Source: Paenibacillus_E sp040812395
GTDB taxonomy: Bacteria; Bacillota; Bacilli; Paenibacillales; NBRC-103111
Assembly (NCBI RefSeq): GCF_040812395.1
Contig: NZ_JBFNXH010000002.1
Coordinates: forward strand, 496,001 to 560,000
Direction: 5' to 3'
DNA: 64,000 nt
The notes beneath the pieces were generated by a model. It ran no database searches, was not told the DNA's origin, and saw only the letters and a program-made list of their open reading frames with translations. This document shows, piece after piece, positions 16,073 to 23,865 of this stretch (position 1 is its first letter; each line of letters opens with the position of its first letter). A program made the position numbers and the translations under genes.

Positions 16073-17938
16073 ATGAAAGTAAGGATAGGAACCGGGCCGA
16101 TGTTTGAGATGAAACCGATACATGTGACGATATGGAATGAATTTATCCATGAGCGAACAGACCCGCAGGTTACCCGTATTTATCCGAAAGGCATTCATCA
16201 AGCGATTGCTGCGGGGATTGGGAAATACGGGTTTCTTCTACGAACAGCAACACTCTCCCAGCCGGAGCACGGACTTTCAAATGACGTGCTGAACCAAACG
16301 GATGTTCTAATCTGGTGGGGGCATTTGGCGCATGAGTTGGTGACGGATGAGATCGTTGATAGAATCCATACAAGGGTACTGCAGGGTATGGGACTCATCG
16401 TTTTACATTCCGGACATGGATCGAAAATTTTTCGGAAATTGATGGGGACAACCTGTAAGCTGAAATGGCGAAAAGATGCCCGGAAGGAAAGATTGTGGGT
16501 AGTCGCTCCCTCTCATCCAATAGCTGAGGGAATCGGCGAGTATTTCGAGGTGCAGCAAGAGGAAATGTATGGAGAATTCTTTGACATCCCAGCACCGGAA
16601 GAACTTGTATTCATCGGTTGGTTTCAGGGTGGGGAAGTAATTCGAAGCGGGTGTGCTTATCAACGCGGACGCGGGAAAATTTTTTATTTCCAACCAGGAC
16701 ATGAAGAGTACCCTGTATACTATAACAAAGACATTTTACGGGTTATTGCGAATGCGGTTCGTTGGGCGGCCTCGCCGCATGGAGCGGAACCTGTATTTGG
16801 ACACTCAGCGCCGCTTGAGAACATGAACCATGGGGAATGTCACTTGCCCACTCAGGCGAATGTGGCTCCTGGCAGCATCACCACGCAATATTTCGGTAAA
16901 ACCCCGGATGGCGATTCTATTTTTCTCTATACGTTGACTAATAAAAATGGCATGCAGGCGTCCATTATGACGTACGGTGGCATTATGCTGACCCTGAAAG
17001 TGCCGGATCGAAACGGGAACTTGGAAGATGTCCTCCTTGGCTATGGGACGCTGGAAGATTATTTGCGAACCGGAAATAAGCCGTATTTCGGGGCAGCCCT
17101 TGGAAGGTATGCGAACCGCATTGCAAACGGCCGTTTTACACTTGACGGTGTGACTTATCAACTCTCCGTAAATGATGGTGCGAATACGCTGCATGGCGGG
17201 AAACGGGGGTTTAATAAGAGGGTCTGGGCAGCTGAGGAAATCTACCAAGATGACGCTGTGGGCGTGGCGCTGCACTATGTGAGTAAAGATGGCGAAGAAG
17301 GGTTTCCGGGAACGGTTGCGGTAAAACTTGTATATACACTGACTGCTGAGAATGAGTTAAGGGTCGATTATACAGCCACAACCGATAAGAAGACCGTAGT
17401 GAACCTGTCCCAACATAACTATTACAATCTGGCAGGCGCAGGTAATGGGGATATCCTCGGGCATATTGTTACGATTAACGCAAACAAATTTACGCCGGTT
17501 AAGTCGGATCACATTCCGACTGGAGAAGTAAGAAGTGTCATCGGTACACCGCTCGACTTTCTTCATCCTATGGCTATAGGTGCCCGGATTCATTCGCATG
17601 ACCCTCAGATGAAGATCGCAGGAAATGGTTATGATTTCAATTATGTGCTGAATCGTACTGCTCCTTCTCTCGCTTTCGCAGCCAGGGTTTACGAACCGTA
17701 TTCAGGTCGTATGATGGAGGTTTACACAACGCAGCCTTCCCTTCAATTTTATTCAGGAAATGGCCTGGATGGAAGTGATATCGGAAAAGGCGGGAAGGCA
17801 TATCCAAAGTATGGTGGCCTCAGTCTAGAGACCCAGCATGATCCGGATGCTCCGAATCATCCCAATTTCCCTAGCACGGAATTGCTTCCAGGTCAAATTT
17901 ACAGGCAGACATCCGTGTATAAGTTTTCAGTTGTGTAA
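16073..17938 (+). CDS. Fusion protein: ThuA-like domain plus aldose 1-epimerase (mutarotase)
   Basis: A single 621-residue frame. Residues 1-240 form a ThuA-like class-I amidotransferase-fold domain (VTIWNEFIHE, LIVLHSGHGSK around H112/H115, GKIFYFQPGHEEYP). This type acts on keto-sugars or occurs with sugar catabolism genes. Residues 268-621 are a full galactose mutarotase: R345 (ALGRYANRI), H374 (NTLHGG), catalytic H448 (NLSQHNYYNLAG), D521 and catalytic base E586 (SLETQHDPDAPNHP). The linker is about 25 residues. There is no signal peptide, so it acts in the cytoplasm, interconverting sugar anomers. GGAGGG lies 8 bases before the ATG. Both domains look intact, arguing for a true fusion rather than a sequencing artefact. 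Confidence 0.88.
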   Translation: MKVRIGTGPMFEMKPIHVTIWNEFIHERTDPQVTRIYPKGIHQAIAAGIGKYGFLLRTATLSQPEHGLSNDVLNQTDVLIWWGHLAHELVTDEIVDRIHTRVLQGMGLIVLHSGHGSKIFRKLMGTTCKLKWRKDARKERLWVVAPSHPIAEGIGEYFEVQQEEMYGEFFDIPAPEELVFIGWFQGGEVIRSGCAYQRGRGKIFYFQPGHEEYPVYYNKDILRVIANAVRWAASPHGAEPVFGHSAPLENMNHGECHLPTQANVAPGSITTQYFGKTPDGDSIFLYTLTNKNGMQASIMTYGGIMLTLKVPDRNGNLEDVLLGYGTLEDYLRTGNKPYFGAALGRYANRIANGRFTLDGVTYQLSVNDGANTLHGGKRGFNKRVWAAEEIYQDDAVGVALHYVSKDGEEGFPGTVAVKLVYTLTAENELRVDYTATTDKKTVVNLSQHNYYNLAGAGNGDILGHIVTINANKFTPVKSDHIPTGEVRSVIGTPLDFLHPMAIGARIHSHDPQMKIAGNGYDFNYVLNRTAPSLAFAARVYEPYSGRMMEVYTTQPSLQFYSGNGLDGSDIGKGGKAYPKYGGLSLETQHDPDAPNHPNFPSTELLPGQIYRQTSVYKFSVV

Positions 17939-17957
17939 TGGTTAGTAAGATGAGGGG

Positions 17958-17995
17958 GACGCTTATCCTTTGGATAAACGTCTTCTTTATTTTTG
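17958..17995 (+). terminator. Rho-independent terminator after the ThuA-mutarotase gene
   Basis: GACGCTTATCC pairs with GGATAAACGTC (one mismatch) around a short T loop, and is followed by CTTTATTTTT. Confidence 0.8.
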
Positions 17996-18294
17996 GCTAT
18001 TACTCAAACGTGCTATGCACTGATTCATGAAGGGCATTTAGCTCCTATGCGAATTCAAAAGATTTGGCTCATTACCGCTTCAACTCCGACGGAAAACAAC
18101 GTGTGAAAGGCGTGTACCATATCCAAAACGTAAACAGCTACCACAGCCGCTTGAAGAAATGGATGGATCGCTTCAATGGTGTTGCAACAAAGTATTTGCA
18201 GAATTACTTGGCGTGGTTTCGTTACTTAGACAGCAAGGAATATGAGAATACCGCATCGAACAAGAAAAATATGTTGGTCAAATCGTGCTTTTGA
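17995..18294 (+). pseudogene. IS1595-family transposase remnant (C-terminal)
   Basis: The last 70 residues (VKGVYHIQNVNSYHSRLKKW, then FNGVATKYLQNYLAWFRYLD) match the conserved C-terminus of IS1595/ISXO2-type transposases. The same frame continues upstream as VLCTDS, where the family has a catalytic-Asp strand, but is broken by TGA at 18028-18030. The rest of the gene and the element ends are absent. It is a decayed insertion that cannot be functional. Confidence 0.82.
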
Positions 18295-18353
18295 CCCTTA
18301 CAATTTAATTAGGACTAAATAACAATTTGGTAATTTTACTTGAATACGGTTAA

Positions 18354-18385
18354 GACGATTCCCTGGCAATTACCAGGAAATCGTC
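18354..18385 (-). terminator. Hairpin terminator of the SDR gene
   Basis: GACGATTCCCTGG pairs with CCAGGAAATCGTC (one mismatch). It lies 23 bp beyond the stop of the minus-strand reductase gene. Confidence 0.65.
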
Positions 18386-18408
18386 CTGTGTCACATTTTT
18401 TTGGCGGT

Positions 18409-19293
18409 TCAGCCGTTGAAGTAGTGTCCTTCTTCGAGGTCCGGGATCAGCGCGGGCTGCACCGGCCGCCATCCCAGGCGTTCCCGAGTCAGTGCGCTCG
18501 ACGTCGGATTGTCGGCCGACGCGGCGAAGGAAAGCCAGCCGAAGTGGGCGTCTGCCTCTTCGCGGGAAATACTTACGACCGGCAGGTTCAGGTGGCGACC
18601 GATGATGCCGGCAATGTCGCGGAATGGCACACCCTCATCACCAACCCCGTGCAACCGTGACCCCGCCGGGGCGGCTTCCACCGCCAGCCGGAACAGGCGT
18701 GCCGCATCGAGGCGATGCACGGCCGGCCAGCGGTTGGACCCGTCTCCGATGTAGGCAGAGACGCCCTTGTCGCGAGCAATGCCGATCAGCGCTGGGACGA
18801 AGCCATGATCGCCCGGACCGTGCACCGACGGTGCGAGTCGGACGACCGATGATCGCACCCCGCGCTTAGCTAGCGCGATCGCCGCCTCCTCGGAGCGACG
18901 CGGCGTAACCGGGATCGGCTCGTCATCTTCCGTCCCGAGGCGTCCAGGCGTGAGCATGAGCGTCCCCGAGGTGACCACAAATGGTTTGTCGGAGCTCTCG
19001 AGCGCTGATCCGATCGCCTCGATCGCCTGTCTGTCGGTCTCGGCAGCGGCAGCAAAGTCCGAGAAGTCGTGAATGAAGGCCAGGTGAATGACGCCGTCCG
19101 CTGTTAGGGCGCCGCTGCGTAGGACGTCGAGGTCGTCGAGGGCGCCGCGGTGCACGTCGGCGCCAGCGGCCATCAAGGCTGCGGCGGCTGTGTCCGAGCG
19201 GGCAAGCCCGATAACCTGATGACCTGCCTCGATGAGATCGCGAACAACCGCAGATCCGATGAATCCAGTTGCTCCGGTAACAAAAACACGCAT
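18409..19293 (-). CDS. NAD(P)-dependent epimerase/dehydratase-like SDR protein
   Basis: A 294-residue atypical extended short-chain dehydrogenase. The Rossmann motif GATGFIG starts at G7, with an NADP-favouring LARSD at the end of the second strand. It resembles the SDR family related to 3-beta-hydroxysteroid dehydrogenase/YeeZ that acts on small carbonyl compounds. I chose the ATG at 19293 (GGGAGGA 7 bases upstream) over the longer frame, which would add a meaningless leader. The gene is clearly richer in GC, especially at third positions, than its neighbours, consistent with transfer from a high-GC donor. It is divergent from a MerR regulator, as is common for this pair. Confidence 0.85.
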   Translation of the reverse strand: MRVFVTGATGFIGSAVVRDLIEAGHQVIGLARSDTAAAALMAAGADVHRGALDDLDVLRSGALTADGVIHLAFIHDFSDFAAAAETDRQAIEAIGSALESSDKPFVVTSGTLMLTPGRLGTEDDEPIPVTPRRSEEAAIALAKRGVRSSVVRLAPSVHGPGDHGFVPALIGIARDKGVSAYIGDGSNRWPAVHRLDAARLFRLAVEAAPAGSRLHGVGDEGVPFRDIAGIIGRHLNLPVVSISREEADAHFGWLSFAASADNPTSSALTRERLGWRPVQPALIPDLEEGHYFNG

Positions 19294-19349
19294 AATGAAT
19301 TCCTCCCTAAAATGAAAATCATTACTTACATTTGCAATGATAAAGTATA

Positions 19350-19359
19350 GAGTGCACTC
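19350..19359. promoter_or_regulatory. MerR-type operator between the SDR and MerR genes
   Basis: GAGTGCACTC is a perfect 10-bp palindrome in the 105-bp divergent region. On the minus strand it lies between TTGCTA (-35) and TTTATC (-10), the placement that AdhR-type MerR proteins use to activate stretched-spacer promoters. Confidence 0.6.
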
Positions 19360-19382
19360 AATAGCAATATAGTTCGAATCAA

Positions 19383-19399
19383 TGCTATAATAAAAAATA
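19383..19399 (+). promoter_or_regulatory. Extended -10 promoter directing leaderless merR transcript
   Basis: TGCTATAAT (19383-19391) is a perfect extended -10 element, ending 7 bases before the ATG at 19399. The expected transcription start is therefore at the start codon itself, and no Shine-Dalgarno sequence exists. Confidence 0.6.
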
Positions 19400-19788
19400 T
19401 GGAAAACAAATTTTCGAGCAAACAAGTTTCTGAAGAGACGGGATTAAGCATTCACACATTGCGATACTATGAGCAAATTGGGTTAGTTGACGGTATAGAA
19501 CGGGACGAAAATGGATATCGTCTGTATTCAGAGTCTGATATCGCATGGTTTCAAGTTTTAAGTTACTTTCGAACGATGGGGATGCCCATTCGGGAGATGC
19601 AGCAGTTTATCGCCTTGCAAAATATTGAGGTCTCTACAATAACAGCACGACGCGAATTTATGGAAGCCTATCGCCGGAAAGTTATCGATCAAATGAAGGA
19701 ACTTGAAAAGACGCTAAAGAAAATCGATCTTAAAATCAATTTTTTCAAAAATCTAGAGGACTTAGATAAACTACAAGAGGACAGATAA
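19399..19788 (+). CDS. MerR-family transcriptional regulator
   Basis: A 129-residue regulator. The winged HTH at residues 5-70 carries the family line SIHTLRYYEQIGLV and YRLYSESDIAWF. A dimerisation coiled coil covers about 75-120. No cysteine sensor cluster is present, so it is of the AdhR/YhdM small-molecule type rather than a metal sensor. It is divergent from the SDR gene, its likely target. The ATG has no ribosome binding site and lies 7 bases after a consensus -10 box, pointing to leaderless expression. Confidence 0.9.
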   Translation: MENKFSSKQVSEETGLSIHTLRYYEQIGLVDGIERDENGYRLYSESDIAWFQVLSYFRTMGMPIREMQQFIALQNIEVSTITARREFMEAYRRKVIDQMKELEKTLKKIDLKINFFKNLEDLDKLQEDR

Positions 19789-19873
19789 TAAAACAGCGAT
19801 CCTAACGTGTTAAGATCTCCGTTGAGCATTAACAAAGATCTTAAACCATGTAGCTATCGGGTACGATAAAATA

Positions 19874-19901
19874 AACCGCCTTTTCAACGAAGGCGGTTTT
19901 C
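19874..19901 (+). terminator. Rho-independent terminator after merR
   Basis: AACCGCCTT pairs with AAGGCGGTT around TTCAACG, followed by TTC. It lies about 85 bp beyond the merR stop. Confidence 0.75.
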
Positions 19902-20067
19902 TTGTGGTCAAATATCAACATTAGAATTTAACATAGCCTTATTTTTTAAAAGCGCAATGGGGGTTGATCAAGGGAAATAAAGATCGTTATCCGGTTATTG
20001 CTCTAATTTTGTAAATAAGAAGAACCTGACGACATCCATCAGGTCCATCCCTTCAAAGCTGAGCTAT

Positions 20068-22587
20068 TTAATTTGATATTGAGAAATCATCAATATTGAT
20101 TCGATTGGCAGCCGTTCCTGATACATAAATTCTGAATCGGACGTTTCCGGAATAATTGACAGTGATCGTTTGCTGCGTCAGTGTCGATGTGCTTGCGTTT
20201 AGGCCGGTCACGTCAGTCCAAGTTGCTCCCTCATCCGTGGATTTTTGAAGCTTCCAGTTTGCTCCCGTATCGGCACTGAAATTCGCGTGGCTTAGTTTCA
20301 CGGTTTTCGCTCCTGCCACGTCGAAGGTCATGGCGATAAAACCGCCGGATTGAATTCTCGCAGCTTTAGTACCGTTTTTACGGTCGGTGGTTAAAGTACC
20401 GAGAAGCGCGTTATCGAATCTCCAAGAACCGGACGACAATACGACATCGGCTGCGGCATATGCGGTTTTCGAGCCGGTCTCGAAGTTTTCGTTCAGAATG
20501 ACGACCGGAGCAGCAGGATTGGCGGTTACGGTAAAGTTGTTGCTTGCCGTTCCGCCTCTGCCGTCGTTGGCCGTCACGGTAATCGTTGCCGTTCCTGCAG
20601 CTACCGGGCTGATGGTAAAGATCTTTCCGGCGACGGAAACAGTGGCGATTCCCGTATTGCTCGAAGTTGCAGTTAAGGTAAGAGCATCCCCGTCGGGATC
20701 GCTGAACGTATTTGTGGCATCGACGACTACATTCCCACCGCCAACGGTTGCCGTTTGGTTCGCAATCGGATTCACCACAACGGGCGCTTTGTTAGCAACG
20801 ACTCCATCGTTCCAATCCCAGTTGAACACTTTTTCATAAAAAGCGCCGACATTCGCATTTTCTACGATGACTCCGGCTTCGCGATTGTTCTCTGGAGAAT
20901 TTTGCGACCAGTTGATGCTGGAAACGAGCACCTTATTGCCGTCGGCGATGACGCCTTTGTTATGCACTTTCTCAACGTGCGTGGCCGTGAGGTTCATAAG
21001 CTTCGCCGACATATTAAGCTTTTCAACTGCCGCCGTATCGTTGATATATTTGACCGTAAACTGATTGTCGCGAGAGTCGGTCGGATCGAGGAAGGCACTG
21101 TCCAGAATGACGCGCACTTCAACGCCTCTGCGAGCTGCATTGATCACTTCTTCCAAATAGATGTCCGGCGTCGTCACAGGATCTCCGGTTGTTGCTGTGC
21201 CCCAATGCTTATGGATATAAAGCTGCTCAATATGAAGCGATTTCTGGGCATTGCGGATCGTGCCGATGATAGCTTTTTCCTTAAGGAATGTGGAATCCGG
21301 CGCGAATACAGGCGTTACGTTGAACGTTCCGGTAATCGTTTGGCTTGTGAACGGCACCGGATAGCTCCCAGCAGGATTGGATGTATCAGGTACAAATCCG
21401 GCCGTCGGCTCGCCGTAGGCGGTGCCAGGCGTATACGGGAAGCTGTCTTTAAAGTTTACGTTCCAATCATAGTTAAAAACATTCTGTACGTAGCTTGCAA
21501 AGCCGGCGTTGTTGATAATGATGCCCCAGCCGCGATTGCCGTAGGAATTCGTCGTCGGCGTTCCGGTGGATTTGAAGTTTTCGCTTTGAAGCATGGCTTT
21601 CGAGCCGTCAACGATTGTATATTTGGCATGGTCGAACCGGTACCTTTTGAAGCGCTGGTTCGCCGTATCATTGATGATAAACCGTACCTGTCCTCCGGCG
21701 TTTACGATTTGCTGGGCTACGTACTTGGTTTGATCGGTCAATCCGCCGACAGGTTGCCCTTCAAGGAAAACCCGAACTTTTACGCCCCGAGCCATCGCCT
21801 GCTTGATGGTATTCAGCAAATAGGTACTTTCAAACTCATAGATGTTCAAATCGATTGAGGTCGTCGCGCTGTTAAACAGATTGGTGACCGCGTTATAGCT
21901 GGAATCGGGCGACGTATACGTCGTGACATCTCCCGTATAAGTGAAGGTCGGAGTATCGAAGCGCGATTGGCCAGCTTGATATACGCGCAACCCGTTCCAG
22001 TCCGCCGCGCTATCCGTTTCTTCCCATAATCCCGTCGATTCGACGCGATCCCGAACCATAATAACACCCGCCGCTACGGTCGGAATCGGGGACCCGGTCC
22101 AGCAGGTGCAGGTTGCAGTAGTGCTCCCGTATAAAATCCCGTCTACGATGGTGCTCCCGTTCTTAAGCTGAACTTGACCTCCGGCATTGGCGAACACGGG
22201 AATGGTACCCGAAACTACCATTTGCGGAACTGCCGGATCGCTGTCGCTTCCGTATTCGAATGCAGGCGCGATTGTGACCATTTCGCTCTTGAAGCTGTTT
22301 GCCGTTTTGGTGACGTAGAGGGTTTGGCCCGCTGCGATCGAAGTTGGAGACGGGAATTTCACAGCGTTCGTGCCATTGGTGATGGCCCAGTTCGAGATAT
22401 CGACGGCTGCTGCCGTCGGGTTCGATACGGCCACATACTCCTCGGGCTCACCCGACAAATTGGTGTCGTAATAAACCTCCGTGATCATTACGTGGTCGGT
22501 CGGACTTGCAAAACTGATCTTCGGCGATGGGAAGAACAACGATGCCAGCAATGCAGCAGACAAAAATAACTTCGTAAAATGTTTCAT
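20068..22587 (-). CDS. Secreted lamin-tail / phospholipase D-like protein
   Basis: An 839-residue extracellular protein. The signal peptide (1-28) is followed by a lamin-tail domain (about 30-140: MITEVYYDTNLSGEPEEYVA). Two PLD-fold halves each carry an HxK...D motif, HAKYTIVDGSKAMLQS near residue 317 and HNKGVIADGNKVLVSS near 541. A cadherin/Ig-like repeat (about 580-685) and a C-terminal jelly-roll module (about 700-839) resembling CBM-like domains of secreted nucleases complete it. Two HKD halves in one chain suffice for one active site, so it should hydrolyse phosphodiester bonds in DNA or lipid; which one is not clear. I chose the ATG at 22587, preceded by AAGGAGGG. Confidence 0.85.
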   Translation of the reverse strand: MKHFTKLFLSAALLASLFFPSPKISFASPTDHVMITEVYYDTNLSGEPEEYVAVSNPTAAAVDISNWAITNGTNAVKFPSPTSIAAGQTLYVTKTANSFKSEMVTIAPAFEYGSDSDPAVPQMVVSGTIPVFANAGGQVQLKNGSTIVDGILYGSTTATCTCWTGSPIPTVAAGVIMVRDRVESTGLWEETDSAADWNGLRVYQAGQSRFDTPTFTYTGDVTTYTSPDSSYNAVTNLFNSATTSIDLNIYEFESTYLLNTIKQAMARGVKVRVFLEGQPVGGLTDQTKYVAQQIVNAGGQVRFIINDTANQRFKRYRFDHAKYTIVDGSKAMLQSENFKSTGTPTTNSYGNRGWGIIINNAGFASYVQNVFNYDWNVNFKDSFPYTPGTAYGEPTAGFVPDTSNPAGSYPVPFTSQTITGTFNVTPVFAPDSTFLKEKAIIGTIRNAQKSLHIEQLYIHKHWGTATTGDPVTTPDIYLEEVINAARRGVEVRVILDSAFLDPTDSRDNQFTVKYINDTAAVEKLNMSAKLMNLTATHVEKVHNKGVIADGNKVLVSSINWSQNSPENNREAGVIVENANVGAFYEKVFNWDWNDGVVANKAPVVVNPIANQTATVGGGNVVVDATNTFSDPDGDALTLTATSSNTGIATVSVAGKIFTISPVAAGTATITVTANDGRGGTASNNFTVTANPAAPVVILNENFETGSKTAYAAADVVLSSGSWRFDNALLGTLTTDRKNGTKAARIQSGGFIAMTFDVAGAKTVKLSHANFSADTGANWKLQKSTDEGATWTDVTGLNASTSTLTQQTITVNYSGNVRFRIYVSGTAANRINIDDFSISN

Positions 22588-22853
22588 GATTTCCCTCCTT
22601 TTGGATAAACCCTTCATCAATGTAACAATCATTTATTCGGGAAATGTAAAAACAATATAAATGAATTTTGAATTTTACGTGTAGTGTAATGAAGGTTATG
22701 TAAAGGCAGCCAAAGGAATTCCACTTAATTGTGGGAACGGAGGATCTTCGGAGGCCTCACTGAAGTAACGGACAGTTTAACACAACTTCCAAGTAATGGA
22801 ATCGTATAAAGTATAACGACGAGGAATGATGTTTAGCGCAGGAGGCGAGGTTA

Positions 22854-23366
22854 ATGCTCTATATATTTAGTGGGTTACCAGGCACCGGGAAGTCCGCGTT
22901 ATCATCAGCTTTGGCTAGAGAGTTACAGGCAACGTATCTCCGGGTCGATGTCGTAGAGCAGGCTTTGCGGTCTGCTGGAACATGGGTCGATGGACCTGCG
23001 GGTTACATCGTGTGTTATGCGATTGCATCGCAGAATCTCCGGTTGGGCCTTGACGTGGTAGCAGATACGGTTAATCCCATCCAAGTAACGCGCCAAGCTT
23101 GGCGCAACGTGGCGGAATCTCTTAAAACTCCGTTTGTGGAAATCGAAGTGGTCTGCTCGGACGATCGCGAACACAGGCATCGAATCAAAACGCGCGAAAC
23201 CGATATTCCCGGCTTTGTTCTTCCCACGTGGGAGCAAGTCAGGAACCGACAGTACGATGTTTTGGACCGAGATCACATCGTCATTGACACAGCTCACCAA
23301 ACTGTGGCCGAAAGCTTAAAAACGTTGTTTGAACGATTGGATCGAGAGCGTAGAAAATTTAGTTGA
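22854..23366 (+). CDS. P-loop kinase-like AAA protein
   Basis: A 170-residue nucleotide-binding protein. Walker A is GLPGTGKS at residues 7-14, and the RVD at about 31 and DTVNP near 70 fit the zeta-toxin/small-molecule kinase group. The C-terminal region has an RxxRxxxR-like lid (DDREHRHRIKTRE). Such proteins phosphorylate sugars, nucleosides or antibiotics; the substrate is unknown. AGGAGG lies 7 bases before the ATG. It is a single gene with no antitoxin partner, so a toxin role is unlikely. Confidence 0.8.
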   Translation: MLYIFSGLPGTGKSALSSALARELQATYLRVDVVEQALRSAGTWVDGPAGYIVCYAIASQNLRLGLDVVADTVNPIQVTRQAWRNVAESLKTPFVEIEVVCSDDREHRHRIKTRETDIPGFVLPTWEQVRNRQYDVLDRDHIVIDTAHQTVAESLKTLFERLDRERRKFS

Positions 23367-23865
23367 TTCCGCTAAAGGGAACGAAAGCTCAATGAAAGAC
23401 ATTCCCAATTTGTATGCATGTCTGCCGATGAAACATCGTCAAACGTGCAAAAAAGGCCCTAGAATCCATTTACTTTCTGCTAACTTCGATGTTAGGGGGA
23501 AATGGAGAATCGGGGCCTTTCTGCTTTGGATAAGGTGAATAAGAGATTGTATACATATGTCTTTATAATGAAGCTTAATGTCGAAATATAGAAGATAGAC
23601 ATGCTAATTTATAGAATATATCTACTTAACGACCACGATGCATGCAGGGAGAAGATATTTCCTCTGATTTTTATATTATTTTCGACAAAAACCGTGGTTT
23701 TGTGAGAATTTTGGGAGAATGGTTTGATAGAATAGGGGGCGAATGACAATGAGTCTTGAATAAGAGGAGGTTCTGAGGATGAGGGCCGATGTAGGTATTT
23801 GAGCTTATTTGTTCTGCGGTTTGATTCATGGCTTACAAAACTCAACAGAGAATGGATGGTAAATT
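23367..23865 (+). other. Intergenic region before the NHL/SLH gene
   Basis: This 499-bp AT-rich stretch carries a long imperfect hairpin at 23451-23520. Downstream a strong AAGAGGAGG (around 23761) precedes a 7-codon frame (ATG at 23779) that ends far before the real gene. It could be a translated leader but nothing conserved supports this. No other gene was seen. Confidence 0.4.
23451..23520 (+). terminator. Long imperfect hairpin after the kinase gene
   Basis: AAAAGGCCC pairs with GGGGCCTTT. Inside, CCATTT pairs with AAATGG and AAC with GTT. It is longer than an ordinary terminator and may be the footprint of a small palindromic element that now serves as one. Confidence 0.5.

Noticed and set aside
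20755..21858. Plus-strand frame of 367 codons across the PLD gene
   Set aside because: It is antisense to conserved HKD motifs, with unlikely composition.
22854..23366. P-loop kinase as a zeta toxin
   Set aside because: There is no epsilon-like antitoxin next to it and the fold is common to many small-molecule kinases.
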